Of a stretch of DNA of 64,000 nt, positions 16,572 to 24,551 are shown piece by piece. The stretch's first letter is position 1. Each line of letters begins with the position of its first letter. The notes under the pieces were generated by a model, which worked only from the letters and a program-made list of their open reading frames with translations, was not told the origin of the DNA and searched no databases. The position numbers were made by a program, and so were the translations under genes. Source of the DNA: Clostridiales bacterium. Its GTDB lineage: Bacteria > Bacillota > Clostridia > Peptostreptococcales > Anaerovoracaceae. The stretch spans positions 124,001 to 188,000 of the forward strand of contig WRMW01000003.1 in the NCBI GenBank assembly GCA_009776955.1. Reading direction: 5' to 3'.

Positions 16572-17570
16572 TCACAGCTCTATGCACATTTCATACTGCT
16601 TGACGGAGATGGCAAGACCGAGGTTTTGCAACTCGCTTATTAGTGCCGTTTCAGTGGTGGGGATGTTTGAAATGCTTAGGGTCTCGAACATGCCGGACAG
16701 ATGGGCAAGGATTGCGTGAAGGGAGTGTTTTGCGTCGGCTCTGGCAACAACATTGGCACTGGTAGCAGTCCCTGCATCGGCATCTGCGTCAGTAGCGGCA
16801 CCTGCGCCGCCCCCTGCCCCACCGAACACTATCTGCGGGATTCTTCCGGCGCTACTGTACACGACAGCCGTTTTCTTGCTATCTTCATTTATATATGCGA
16901 CGTTGTAGTCGGCGATGTTTCGATACAGTGAGCGGAGACGATTCCCGAAGGTCGGCTCGTAATTGCACAATTCCTCGCTTGGGAACTCCGAGGCGGAATC
17001 CGATGTTAAGTCCAATGGGAACTTCGATATGAACTCCGACAGCGGCAGAGTTTTCACCGCAAACCCGGCAGGGGCATCATCAGATCTGGCACCGCCGACC
17101 AAGGCGCCGCCACATGAGGCAGCATCGCCGCTCACCCGCCCTTTGACAAACGCGAGCTCCCTAAGTATCTTTCCGCCTTTCTTTGTATATATCGAGCGGG
17201 CTCTTTCGTTTGTGGTGATGACTTCGAGGTAGTAGTGCGTGATGCCGCCCGCTTTCAGGCTGTCTCTTGTGTATTCAAACATTTGCGAAAAAAGTCCCCT
17301 GCCGCGATGCTCTGGGACAATCCCTGTCATTGCGTCATAGGCGGCAAGGCTACCCCTGAAAGTGTCCACCGAGTTCAGCAGCAGACCGACGAGCTCGCCG
17401 CCGCAGAATGTGCCGTAGGATTGACGCCTGTCCACGCCCGTGACCTTTAGGTAGGCGTCCACGCTCTCAAGCGTCATCTCCAACGGAACGACATAGTCTG
17501 AAAAAGCCCTGTTCCATGTATCTGTGATGTCATCCAAACCGACGTTTTCAAGATTGCGAAATTCGTACAT
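16572..17570 (-). CDS. GNAT family N-acetyltransferase
   Basis: The 332-residue protein has a GNAT domain in the first half, with the acetyl-CoA motif PEHRGRGLFSQMF (about residue 90) and the ITTNERARSIYTKKGGK segment. A less conserved C-terminal half has two low-complexity linkers, one around residue 155-170 and an Ala/Gly/Asp-rich stretch (GGAGGGAGAATDADADAG) at about 250-270. The substrate is unknown. It lies 32 bp upstream of the CRISPR operon on the same strand, with no clear promoter between them, so some CRISPR transcription could start before this gene. Confidence 0.85.
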   Translation of the reverse strand: MYEFRNLENVGLDDITDTWNRAFSDYVVPLEMTLESVDAYLKVTGVDRRQSYGTFCGGELVGLLLNSVDTFRGSLAAYDAMTGIVPEHRGRGLFSQMFEYTRDSLKAGGITHYYLEVITTNERARSIYTKKGGKILRELAFVKGRVSGDAASCGGALVGGARSDDAPAGFAVKTLPLSEFISKFPLDLTSDSASEFPSEELCNYEPTFGNRLRSLYRNIADYNVAYINEDSKKTAVVYSSAGRIPQIVFGGAGGGAGAATDADADAGTATSANVVARADAKHSLHAILAHLSGMFETLSISNIPTTETALISELQNLGLAISVKQYEMCIEL

Positions 17571-17649
17571 CGTTCCCCTCCATCCTCAAAAAATCACGGC
17601 TGTGCCAAGCAACAAAGCAATTATGCCTGCAGTCCCTGAGCAGCTACTA

Positions 17650-17997
17650 TTACACCTCACCGCCGTCCCACTCGCACGCATCCATATCCACACACCCATC
17701 GAGCAAAAACGGCACGCCCTCCTCCTCTAGCATGGCACGCCGCAGCTCGGCAAAACCGCCGCCGGCTATGGAGCCGTCGGATTTTACGACGCGCTGCCAA
17801 GGCAGGTGTTCCGGGCAGACGCTCAACGCCCAGCCTACGGTGCGGGCGGCACGAGGGCTTCCGAGCATACGGGCTATCTGCCCATAGGAGACGACGCGAC
17901 CATGCGGCACTCGCGCCACGACCTCATAGACCCTGTCAAAGAAATTGGAGCTTTCGCTTCCCGTAAGGCGATGCGACTTTCTCACTTCATCAACCAA
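17650..17997 (-). CDS. Alkyltransferase-like (ATL) protein of the MGMT family
   Basis: The 115-residue protein matches the DNA-binding domain of O6-methylguanine methyltransferase: VPHGRVVSYGQIARMLGSPRAARTVGWAL. The catalytic PCHRV motif is replaced by PWQRV at residues 66-70, with Trp in place of the alkyl-accepting Cys. This is the mark of ATL proteins, which bind O6-alkylguanine without repairing it and hand the lesion to nucleotide excision repair. The TTG start at 17997 lacks a strong ribosome-binding site, but the gene begins 15 bp after the HigA-like stop. Confidence 0.9.
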   Translation of the reverse strand: MVDEVRKSHRLTGSESSNFFDRVYEVVARVPHGRVVSYGQIARMLGSPRAARTVGWALSVCPEHLPWQRVVKSDGSIAGGGFAELRRAMLEEEGVPFLLDGCVDMDACEWDGGEV

Positions 17998-18012
17998 TCT
18001 ACTACAATAGCC

Positions 18013-18369
18013 CTATTGTTGTATGCCTACGCTCTTGACGCGGACTATTTTGCCTATATAGCCCGGATTTGTATCCAGTTCGGCAAGCACCCTCATTGCC
18101 GAACCGCTCGGCTTTCGCGTCCCTGCCTCCCATGCCTCTATGGTCTTTCCCGACACGCCAACCACGCTGCCAAACACCGTCTGCGGCAAGCACAGCCTTT
18201 TTCGGAGTGCCTTGATTGTATTCGGTGAGTACAGCGGAACCGGCTCAATCTCCAGAACATCCATTCGCAACTTGCGCTTCCCTTCGGCATGCTCCAGCAT
18301 ATCGGTCGCGGCATCAATCAAAACCTCGCCAAACGTCTTGCTCTCGTACCCTGTCATATTCATTACCAT
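18013..18369 (-). CDS. higA: HigA-like XRE antitoxin
   Basis: The 118-residue protein contains a C-terminal XRE helix-turn-helix, SPNTIKALRKRLCLPQ-TVFGSVVGVSGKTIEAWEAGTRKP, and a charged N-terminal part likely to contact the toxin. It overlaps the toxin gene by 7 bp. The order toxin first, antitoxin second is that of higBA-type modules. It should bind the toxin and repress the promoter at 18739-18767. Confidence 0.85.
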   Translation of the reverse strand: MVMNMTGYESKTFGEVLIDAATDMLEHAEGKRKLRMDVLEIEPVPLYSPNTIKALRKRLCLPQTVFGSVVGVSGKTIEAWEAGTRKPSGSAMRVLAELDTNPGYIGKIVRVKSVGIQQ

Positions 18370-18725
18370 TGCACCTCACGTTTCTTGAATTCTTCGACCG
18401 TTGCTTTGCTTATCGACCGCAAGACCTTTTTCTCTGCAGCCGTCAGCGTATCTTTTTCGCTTTTCGGGTAAACCATCAGCAGATATACAAACGAGTATGC
18501 GGAAAGATCCATGTATATCACTCGAAATCCGCCTCTTTTGCCTCTATCCCATCTCCCGAAGCGCATCTTGCGTAAGCCACCCGTGCCTGCAATCACCTTC
18601 CCTTTGTCGGGGTTCCTGACGATTTCGTTCTGCAGACTGCGAAGGTCATCGTCATCCAAATCAAGTACTGCCCAGATGCTGTCAAACTGCCGCGAATGGA
18701 GAAACGCTCTTTTGTTTTTGTCCAC
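18363..18725 (-). CDS. higB: HigB/RelE-like ribosome-dependent mRNA interferase toxin
   Basis: The 120-residue basic protein has RelE/HigB features: an N-terminal helix, RNPDKGKVIAGTGGLRKMRF followed by GKRGGFRVIYMDL and VYLLMVYPKSEKDTLTAAEK. The K-S/N-E-x-D-x-L-T ending of the core is typical of HigB-type toxins. The GTG start at 18725 follows AGGAGG with good spacing. The toxin would cut mRNA on the ribosome unless bound by the adjacent XRE protein. Confidence 0.85.
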   Translation of the reverse strand: MDKNKRAFLHSRQFDSIWAVLDLDDDDLRSLQNEIVRNPDKGKVIAGTGGLRKMRFGRWDRGKRGGFRVIYMDLSAYSFVYLLMVYPKSEKDTLTAAEKKVLRSISKATVEEFKKREVQW

Positions 18726-18738
18726 ATATGCCTCCTAT

Positions 18739-18811
18739 ACTATAACCCCTACATTGCAGGGTGTCAATTGGCTATTATTTAATAATTTAACATATATTGA
18801 CAATGTAGTCA
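18739..18811 (-). promoter_or_regulatory. higBA promoter with palindromic operator candidates
   Basis: On the minus strand TTGACA (18762-18767), 17 bp, TATAGT (18739-18744). The spacer contains the imperfect palindrome CCCTACATTGCAGGG (18747-18761), and a related palindrome TGACAATGTAGTCA lies at 18798-18811. Both contain CTACATTG (or its complement), so they are plausible sites for HigA autorepression. Confidence 0.7.
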
Positions 18812-18870
18812 AGCCTTTTTTGCTGACACATATTCATAGGGCATTAGGACAATAGCATCGCAAAGCATGG

Positions 18871-18876
18871 TATTAT
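18871..18876 (+). promoter_or_regulatory. Extended -10 box of the Nudix gene
   Basis: TATTAT preceded by ATGG, only 6 bp before the ATG at 18883. No Shine-Dalgarno fits between, which suggests a leaderless mRNA. The -35 region is weak. Confidence 0.5.
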
Positions 18877-18882
18877 ATTGCC

Positions 18883-19296
18883 ATGTTAATGAATGAACCC
18901 AAACCCACCGTCCACGTCGCCGGGGCGGTCATAATCCAAAACCGAAAGCTCCTTGCCACGCAACGCGGGCATGGCGACTATGCGGGGTGGTGGGAGTTTC
19001 CTGGCGGCAAGATAAAGGAAGGCGAGACGCCGGAGGCTGCGCTCGTCCGCGAGATCAAAGAGGAGCTCGATGCGGAAATCGACATAGACCGCTACCTCGC
19101 CACCACCGAATACGAATACCCAAAGTCCCACATATCCATGCGATGCTACCTCTGTGCCCTCGCCCCAAACAGCGAAATTCAATTGCTCGAACACAGCTCT
19201 GCCCTATGGCTTGACCGCACGGAAATCCATTCCGTCAAATGGCTCGGCGCCGACCTGCCCATTCTCGACGAACTGATCCTCCAAAAAATCATATAG
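18883..19296 (+). CDS. Nudix hydrolase, MutT-like (8-oxo-dGTP/dCTP pyrophosphohydrolase)
   Basis: The 137-residue protein has a complete Nudix box, GGKIKEGETPEAALVREIKEEL, preceded by GYAGWWEFPGG-like residues (YAGWWEFPGG) and an N-terminal VAGAVIIQNRKLLATQRG strand. This pattern is that of MutT/CTP-pyrophosphohydrolases, which clean the nucleotide pool. ATG 18883 is used; ATG 18889 is possible. It is divergent from the HigBA-like pair. Confidence 0.9.
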   Translation: MLMNEPKPTVHVAGAVIIQNRKLLATQRGHGDYAGWWEFPGGKIKEGETPEAALVREIKEELDAEIDIDRYLATTEYEYPKSHISMRCYLCALAPNSEIQLLEHSSALWLDRTEIHSVKWLGADLPILDELILQKII

Positions 19297-19344
19297 CTTA
19301 GATTTCACTTTGATTTCATTTAGGCTCGTACTTCCAACAATTGC

Positions 19345-19373
19345 TTGACATATCGCGCCGCGCACAATATAAA
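19345..19373 (+). promoter_or_regulatory. Sigma-A promoter of the small membrane protein gene
   Basis: TTGACA (19345-19350), 17 bp, TATAAA (19368-19373), followed by GGAGG about 10 bp before ATG 19395. Confidence 0.75.
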
Positions 19374-19394
19374 ATATCAGTGGAGGTCAAAACC

Positions 19395-19709
19395 ATGACG
19401 GACAAGAAAACCAAGCGCCAAAGACGCGCACTGGCCCAGACCGCTCTTATCGGGCCGCCGTACTTTACCGCATATTTGATCACAATAATAATCGTCTTGG
19501 TCGCGACGGCGATTGGCATCACACACGCCAGAATGCTTGAGGTGCAGGACGGCGACAGGGTGAGTTGGTTTATCGCAGTGTTGCACTGGTTCGGCACCAT
19601 CATTCCGGGGCTATTCTTGGCGTTTGGCATCACCACCTTCGTTTTTGCCGTCATCGAGCGGGTGATGCGTACAGGCAGTCGTAAAAATCAATCGGATGAC
19701 GAAGAATGA
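19395..19709 (+). CDS. Small membrane protein with two transmembrane segments
   Basis: The 104-residue protein has a basic N-terminus (MTDKKTKRQRRALAQ), a first membrane helix (YLITIIIVLVATAIGI), a short outside loop, a second helix (TIIPGLFLAFGITTFVFAVI) and a polar tail. I chose ATG 19395 because of GGAGG and the promoter just upstream. The family is not recognised. Its end overlaps the end of the convergent tmk gene by 22 bp. Confidence 0.6.
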   Translation: MTDKKTKRQRRALAQTALIGPPYFTAYLITIIIVLVATAIGITHARMLEVQDGDRVSWFIAVLHWFGTIIPGLFLAFGITTFVFAVIERVMRTGSRKNQSDDEE

Positions 19710-20398
19710 TTGATAAGATTTTTTTCGGTCAATAATTGAATTATATTGTTGCTGATTTCGGTCGGTTCCAGTAGCCGTCCATCCTCGCCACCACAGTCTA
19801 TTATCTTGAAGTCCGGGTCAAAATCGCCAAGTTTAAGGTACTCTTTTTCGACATTTTTCTGCAACTCCAAATCGCTTTCGTGAATGTCCGAACAGCCTTT
19901 CAAGTAATCCCGATCCTGCCCTTCCCTGCTGCCTTTCAAGGTCTTTTCGGTAAATTCAAACGGGACTTTCAGGTATATTGTAATGTCGGGTTTGGGCAAA
20001 GAATTGTGCTCGTATTCCAGCTTGAGTATCCAGTCCCGCAACTCGTTTTTTTGACGTTCGTCGGCAACTTTTGCACATTGGTATGCGATATTTGAATGCA
20101 CATATCTGTCCACAATCAGGTAGTGGTGTTTGCCTATGCAATCGAGCAAAAACCGCTTGGCGTCGTTTCTATCCTGAGAATAGATCAGAGCGACCAGATA
20201 GGGATTGACGTCCTCGGCGGCTCCAAACTCCCCTCGCAAAAACCTCGCAATCATGTCGCCAATTATTCCCTCGCCAAGCCTGGGGAAATGCAGGAACTCG
20301 AAACTCGCGTCCCTTTCCGCCAAATAATCCGTCAGCATCTTGATCTGGGTTGACTTTCCGGCGCCATCCAAGCCCTCAAAAACAATAAATCTATTCAT
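19688..20398 (-). CDS. tmk: Thymidylate kinase
   Basis: The 236-residue kinase phosphorylates dTMP to dTDP. The P-loop is FEGLDGAGKSTQ near the N-terminus, the DRY motif is VDRYVHSNIAYQ, and a lid-like segment GSREGQDRDYLKG follows. At 236 residues it is somewhat longer than common bacterial enzymes (about 210), and it resembles the eukaryote/archaeal-like or phage-associated variants. I chose ATG 20398, 7 bp after the end of the nitroreductase gene. Whether it is the only thymidylate kinase of the cell cannot be seen. Confidence 0.85.
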   Translation of the reverse strand: MNRFIVFEGLDGAGKSTQIKMLTDYLAERDASFEFLHFPRLGEGIIGDMIARFLRGEFGAAEDVNPYLVALIYSQDRNDAKRFLLDCIGKHHYLIVDRYVHSNIAYQCAKVADERQKNELRDWILKLEYEHNSLPKPDITIYLKVPFEFTEKTLKGSREGQDRDYLKGCSDIHESDLELQKNVEKEYLKLGDFDPDFKIIDCGGEDGRLLEPTEISNNIIQLLTEKNLINHSSSSD

Positions 20399-20405
20399 TA
20401 TTCCA

Positions 20406-21260
20406 CTAAACACCGAACGACCAAAGCGCACGGTCCTCGTCCATTGCGACATCGACACTCGGCTCGTATCCTTTTTGGAGCAGGCCGAGCCAGAGGTGGG
20501 CGGCGCATATCCCGATATCGACGTCGGGGTGCTCCCATTTGAAGTGTTTGTAGCCCACGGGCTTGGCGACCGTCACCGTCTTGAAGTCGTCTTTCAGCCC
20601 GAACCGCCACATCTGCATATTGCCCGCGGAAGGAGCGAGCCTCGCAAGATCCAAGGCGGAGGCGATGTCATCGGGGATATTGGGCGCAAGCTCAGGGTTT
20701 TCCAAAAGCGCCTCTATCGGTTTCCTGTTGGCACTGATTTTCCCCGCAACAATATCCAAAAGACGCTTCTTCTCCCCGTCCCTGTAGCCGACCGGCGTGC
20801 CGCAGATGACGCGTTCGCCCACGTCCACCACCTTGCCATAACCGTAGCCCAAGTTGGACTCCTTTATCCTCTCCTCGGTGGCGATGCCCGGCACATACCT
20901 CCCGACCTCGGACAATTTATAGTGGCCGAACCAACAAGTCGAAAGCTCCAAACTCGTAGCATGAAGCAATAATAGCTCGCCAACGAACCCCGTTTTCGAG
21001 ACAGAGACCAAGTCGGTCTGCGAAAGCATCGCAATATTTGTCGGCGGGTTTATCCCATTGTTGTAAAGCTTTCTTCCAAGCTCCGCAGTGAAAATGTCGA
21101 ACCTTGTATTGTGCTCGAACGGGACGGCAAGCCCGTCGATAAATTCCCTTATGTCGCTCAGCTTCTCCTCCGGCACAGGCTCTCCCGTATAGACACGCAC
21201 CGAGCCACGCAACGGTATGGCGCCGGCAAGCCTGTCCACCATCTCGTTTTGCATTTTCAT
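20406..21260 (-). CDS. Nitroreductase family protein (TM1586-type)
   Basis: The 284-residue protein consists of two related halves as in the putative TM nitroreductase domain. It has IPLRGSVRVYTGEPV at the start, FVGELLLLHATSLELSTCWFGHY in the first half, and ALDLARLAPSAGNMQMWRF and VDIGICAAHLWLGLLQKG in the second. It probably binds FMN and reduces an unknown substrate with NAD(P)H. AGGAGGG precedes the ATG. It may be transcribed with vsr (upstream) and tmk (downstream). Confidence 0.82.
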   Translation of the reverse strand: MKMQNEMVDRLAGAIPLRGSVRVYTGEPVPEEKLSDIREFIDGLAVPFEHNTRFDIFTAELGRKLYNNGINPPTNIAMLSQTDLVSVSKTGFVGELLLLHATSLELSTCWFGHYKLSEVGRYVPGIATEERIKESNLGYGYGKVVDVGERVICGTPVGYRDGEKKRLLDIVAGKISANRKPIEALLENPELAPNIPDDIASALDLARLAPSAGNMQMWRFGLKDDFKTVTVAKPVGYKHFKWEHPDVDIGICAAHLWLGLLQKGYEPSVDVAMDEDRALWSFGV

Positions 21261-21301
21261 AGTCTATCAACCCTCCTATGTTATATGGTCATAGTACCAC
21301 A

Positions 21302-21859
21302 TTATTCGCCATCCGCACCTAACATTGTCTTCTGCTCGTCAATCTGTTTCACCGAGTAGCCTCCGCCCGGATCCTCGGCGACCATCAAGGGGCGCTCAAA
21401 CTTGACAAAGTCGGAATACAGACTTCCGCCCTCGACAGCCCGAATCAGCATCTCCACCTGGCCCACGCAGGCATCGACGTTTGACATGATATCCGTCTCC
21501 CAAAAACGCAAGACCTTCCAGCCCTGCTCAAAAAGCTCCCGCGTGGAACGCTTGTCACGCTCGATATTGCGTTCAATTTTTGCAACCCAGTATTCACGGT
21601 TGCTTTTGAATTTGTCTTTTTTCTGCCCCCAGTCCCTGCCGTGCCAAAACTCGCCGTCGCAAAAAATCGCTATCTTGTGCTTCACGATGGCGATGTCGGG
21701 CGAGCCAGGGGCTTTGCGGTAATTCTTCCTATACCTTATGCCCCTATGCCACAAAGCTTTTTGAAGCAACACCTCTATCGAGGTCCCCTTGCCTCTGACA
21801 CGGCTCATTGTATAGCTGCGTTTTTCCTCGGCTGTCCTCGTGTCCACTTTTTTCGCCAT
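21302..21859 (-). CDS. vsr: Very short patch repair endonuclease Vsr
   Basis: The 185-residue protein has the Vsr core: RSYTMSRVRGKGTSIEVLLQ, GSPDIAIVKHKIAIFCDGEFWHGRDW and GWKVLRFWETDI. The catalytic Asp in PDIAI and the conserved zinc-associated region are in place. Vsr nicks beside T:G mismatches arising from deaminated 5-methylcytosine and normally accompanies a Dcm-like methylase or restriction system. None is visible nearby. The last roughly 40 residues extend beyond the usual length. Confidence 0.93.
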   Translation of the reverse strand: MAKKVDTRTAEEKRSYTMSRVRGKGTSIEVLLQKALWHRGIRYRKNYRKAPGSPDIAIVKHKIAIFCDGEFWHGRDWGQKKDKFKSNREYWVAKIERNIERDKRSTRELFEQGWKVLRFWETDIMSNVDACVGQVEMLIRAVEGGSLYSDFVKFERPLMVAEDPGGGYSVKQIDEQKTMLGADGE

Positions 21860-21907
21860 GGCTAATTCCCTACCCCGCTTTCGCTAATCCACCGACTAAG
21901 TGTTGGA

Positions 21908-22303
21908 CTAGACCGGCAAAGCAGCAACGAAAAACTTCCGGCTTCTCGGCGGGTCGAACTCGCAGAAATAAATGCTCTGCCATGTGCCGAGGACAAGCCT
22001 GCCCCTCTCCACGATTACCGTCACGGAAGACCCCACCGCGCTCGCTTTCAAATGTGCCGCGCTGTTGCCCTCCACATGCCGGAACTCAGCACGGTCAGGG
22101 TACGCCCTTTCCAACCCGATGAGCAGATCGTGCAACACGTCGGGGTCGGCGTTTTCGTTTATCGTCATCCCCGCCGTCGTGTGCGGGCAATAGACCACCG
22201 CAATCCCGTCACCAACTCCACTCCCCTTGACGGCCTCGCGCACCTGCCCTGTGACATCATAAAACCCCTCACGCGGCGTGGACAAAGCAAACTCGTACAG
22301 CAT
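21908..22303 (-). CDS. YjbQ family protein (UPF0047)
   Basis: The 131-residue protein is a standard-length YjbQ homologue: CPHTTAGMTINENADPDV, HVEGNSAAHLKASAVGSS and LGTWQSIYFCEFDPPRSR with the conserved His and Glu residues. Members can show weak thiamine-phosphate synthase activity; the physiological role is not settled. AGGGAGG precedes the ATG at 22303. Confidence 0.93.
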   Translation of the reverse strand: MLYEFALSTPREGFYDVTGQVREAVKGSGVGDGIAVVYCPHTTAGMTINENADPDVLHDLLIGLERAYPDRAEFRHVEGNSAAHLKASAVGSSVTVIVERGRLVLGTWQSIYFCEFDPPRSRKFFVAALPV

Positions 22304-22427
22304 TCATAGCCTCCCTTCAAATGACAGCCCTGCCAGTATTATTGATTATACGAATAATCGTACGAAATACGCAATAGCCCGCGGACAATCATTTGTAAAT
22401 GGTCGTATTCGTGGGTGAAATCCGAGC

Positions 22428-22901
22428 TCAGATTGGGCTTTGCACGTTGCTCACTATGGGTTGACTGCCTTGCTTGCCCGCCACCTGCCCCACCCGCCAC
22501 TCTGTCAAATCCTTAACAAGCGCATAGTCAATCGACTTGTCTATCGGCAGCTGCACCGCTCCCTTGCTAGTCTTATACCCCGCAAGCCTGTTCGCAAAAA
22601 CGGCGATGGCTTCGCTGCCGGGGTAAAGGCCAATGTGGTTTTTGAAGGCGGCGAAGTGTATGAGGTTTTCGCCTTGGTGAAAGGTGGGCATATTCCATGA
22701 GATTTTTTCTGTGGCGTTGGGCACGGCGGCACGGATGGTTTCGCGTATCTTGGCGAGAATGGGGCGGACATCCTCGGGCTGGGCCGCTATGTAATCGTCA
22801 ATGGTCGCAATCTTGCCACAATAGTGGTCTTGATTGGTTTTTGTAAACTGACGTTCGCATTTTGGGCATTTCCACACTGGGGTTTCTCCTGTGACAAGAG
22901 C
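22428..22901 (-). CDS. DUF1801 (YdhG-like) protein with zinc-ribbon start
   Basis: The protein is about 157 residues from ATG 22901. A small Cys-rich segment at the N-terminus (WKCPKCERQFTKTNQDHYC) is followed by a DUF1801 domain: TIDDYIAAQPEDVRPILAKI, AVPNATEKISWNMPTF, FAAFKNHIGLYPG. The family has a frataxin-like fold and no well-established function. The gene follows the yoeB stop by 7 bp; a longer frame from 22961 would overlap yoeB. Confidence 0.8.
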   Translation of the reverse strand, partial: ALVTGETPVWKCPKCERQFTKTNQDHYCGKIATIDDYIAAQPEDVRPILAKIRETIRAAVPNATEKISWNMPTFHQGENLIHFAAFKNHIGLYPGSEAIAVFANRLAGYKTSKGAVQLPIDKSIDYALVKDLTEWRVGQVAGKQGSQPIVSNVQSPI

Positions 22902-22908
22902 CATCGAT

Positions 22909-23169
22909 TCAGTCGCCGTAATGACCCCCGCACTGGACGATGACAATCTGACTCTGTTCAACCTTGTATACTATTCGGTTTGTCTCGTCAATACGTCTGC
23001 TCCAATAGCCTTGCCTATCACCCTTTAGGGGCTCCGGCTTGCCAATGCCAGTGAATGGTTGGCGGTCGATGTCTTTGAGGAGTTCGTTTATGCGCTTCAG
23101 CGTCTTTCTATCTTCCCTCTGCCATGAGATATATTCATCCCACGCTTTGTCATGCCATATCTTATTCAT
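22909..23169 (-). CDS. yoeB: YoeB/Txe-like toxin, mRNA interferase
   Basis: The 86-residue protein matches Txe/YoeB: IWHDKAWDEYISWQREDRKTL, INELLKDIDRQPFTGIGKPEPL, YWSRRIDETNRIVYKV and a C-terminal CGGHYGD. The active-site candidates (Glu in the EPLKG region, Arg and the late His-Tyr) are in place. ATG 23169 overlaps the antitoxin end by 8 bp. Confidence 0.93.
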   Translation of the reverse strand: MNKIWHDKAWDEYISWQREDRKTLKRINELLKDIDRQPFTGIGKPEPLKGDRQGYWSRRIDETNRIVYKVEQSQIVIVQCGGHYGD

Positions 23170-23428
23170 CCCCCACCTCAATTATTTCGTGCATTTTGAG
23201 ATTTCTGCCTCTCTCCGCATCGGCAATCCTGCGGCTTAGTTCTGCTTGGTTCTTCTCGCTATAGAATGGGTCGTGTATTTCAAACGGAATCTTTCCCTGC
23301 CGCAAAGATTGGCGGGCAAAGATATTGAACGCCGTTGACAGATTCATGCCAAAATCGTTGAACATTTGCTCCGCCTGCTCCTTGACATCTCTGTCGAGCC
23401 TGATTGTTACGTTAATTGTATCAGCCAT
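23162..23428 (-). CDS. relB: RelB/DinJ-like antitoxin
   Basis: The 88-residue protein starts with the ribbon-helix-helix segment INVTIRLDRDVKEQAEQMF, then NLSTAFNIFARQSLRQGKIPFEI, typical of RelB/DinJ. The partner toxin is of the YoeB type rather than RelE or YafQ. It should bind its promoter at the inverted repeat 23470-23501. ATG 23428 is 6 bp after a GAGGGG ribosome-binding site. Confidence 0.92.
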   Translation of the reverse strand: MADTINVTIRLDRDVKEQAEQMFNDFGMNLSTAFNIFARQSLRQGKIPFEIHDPFYSEKNQAELSRRIADAERGRNLKMHEIIEVGDE

Positions 23429-23456
23429 TTCAAACCCCTCCTTCATCTATGCCCAC

Positions 23457-23501
23457 ATTGTATAATAAATTCTCGTGCATTTCAAGTGATTTGCACGAGA
23501 A
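23457..23501 (-). promoter_or_regulatory. relB-yoeB promoter overlapped by an inverted-repeat operator
   Basis: On the minus strand TTGAAA (23480-23485), 17 bp, TACAAT (23457-23462). The -35 box lies between perfect 10-bp arms TTCTCGTGCA (23470-23479) and TGCACGAGAA (23492-23501), an ideal place for autorepression by the antitoxin. Confidence 0.82.
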
Positions 23502-23522
23502 AAAACGGTCTCTCCAAACACA

Positions 23523-23830
23523 GTCTCTCACTCCCCTCAGAAAGATAGTTCTTAGCAATCTTCACATCGTCTTTGGTGATATCGCAGTGGCATAGATATC
23601 CGTGACTTGCTGATAAAAGTTCCGCTCGCTGCTTCGTATGTCGCGGATACGCTGCAAAAGTTCGCGGAAATAACGGAAGCCGCCCTGCTTTAGCCGTTCA
23701 TCGTCAAGGGTGAAGCCCTTTTGGATGTATTCGTGCAGCCGCGCGGCCGCCCAACGTCGGAATCTTGTTGCTATCTGCGATTGCACGCGATAACCGGTAG
23801 CGATAATGACATCTCTGAACGCACGTTTGC
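23523..23830 (-). pseudogene. RhuM family gene remnant
   Basis: A piece of a RhuM-like protein is readable: RDVIIATGYRVQSQIATRFR then RWAAARLHEYIQKGFTLDDE and RIRDIRSSERNFYQQVTDIYATA. Directly after this the frame is broken, and another frame resumes with the late family segment DITKDDVKIAKNYLSEG. The N-terminus and the middle are missing (family about 330 residues), so an internal deletion or frameshift and end truncations made it non-functional. RhuM genes usually travel on genomic islands. Confidence 0.75.
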
Positions 23831-23848
23831 GTCTGTGTCGATACAAAA

Positions 23849-24511
23849 TCACCCAAAGAAAAGTGCCGTGATGATTGGGTGAATCGTATTGTGCAGGGCG
23901 TGTGCGACAATTAGGGCAAGCAAGGTGCAATGTTTGATTTTTTCCCTGCAAACGCACCAGTAAATCCCCATGGCTGCTGTCAGGATTATTTGCAGAAAGC
24001 CCCCGCTAAAGATGTGGAGAATGCCAAAGAGAGCGGAGGAAGCAATGATGGCGAACCACTTTGAATCCGTCATGTCGAATAGCTTTTTGAACAAATGCCC
24101 GCGGAAAATGATTTCTTCGACAAGGGCGACCGCCAACATCATGTAGAGAAACTGGTATAGGATGCTGAGGGCGTCTACGCTTCCCACATAACCCGTCTGA
24201 AACCCGAAAAGTGCAGGCAGCACGATAAAAATGGCGAGCGAGCCGATGGCGACCAACACGCCGGCCAAGATTTGCCGCAAAACCTTTTCTTTTGCAAAAC
24301 CAATATCTTTCGCTGTTTCCTTGTCGCGACGCATGAAAAGCATTGCAGGGATCAGCATAGGCCACCAGACCACAATCGGCAAAACCAGTCGCAGTGCAAA
24401 GGGCATGCTTTGAGCCAGACTATTGACCCACCCTACAAATAGAACTCCAAGCAGCACCACAACAAAGGTTATTATTACTGCAAGCAAGTCTTTTCTTTGT
24501 CCCTCTGTCAC
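23849..24511 (-). CDS. CPBP family intramembrane glutamic endopeptidase
   Basis: The 220-residue multi-pass membrane protein has the three conserved motifs of the CAAX/Abi family: EEIIFRGHLFKKL, FGILHIFSGG and HALHNTIHP. GTG 24511 follows GGGAGGGG. Members process prenylated or other membrane peptides or serve in bacteriocin immunity; the substrate is unknown here. Its 3' end abuts the RhuM remnant. Confidence 0.9.
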   Translation of the reverse strand: MTEGQRKDLLAVIITFVVVLLGVLFVGWVNSLAQSMPFALRLVLPIVVWWPMLIPAMLFMRRDKETAKDIGFAKEKVLRQILAGVLVAIGSLAIFIVLPALFGFQTGYVGSVDALSILYQFLYMMLAVALVEEIIFRGHLFKKLFDMTDSKWFAIIASSALFGILHIFSGGFLQIILTAAMGIYWCVCREKIKHCTLLALIVAHALHNTIHPIITALFFG

Positions 24512-24551
24512 GAAATTGCCCCTCCCACATACTCTTGGATTGATTATACGA

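Noticed and set aside
20340-20972. Long antisense frames opposite tmk/nitroreductase, carB and the V-ATPase genes (for example 20340-20972, 55006-55881, 57248-58141, 59265-60281)
   Set aside because: They are shadows of well-identified genes on the other strand; His/Arg-rich composition is typical of antisense translation.
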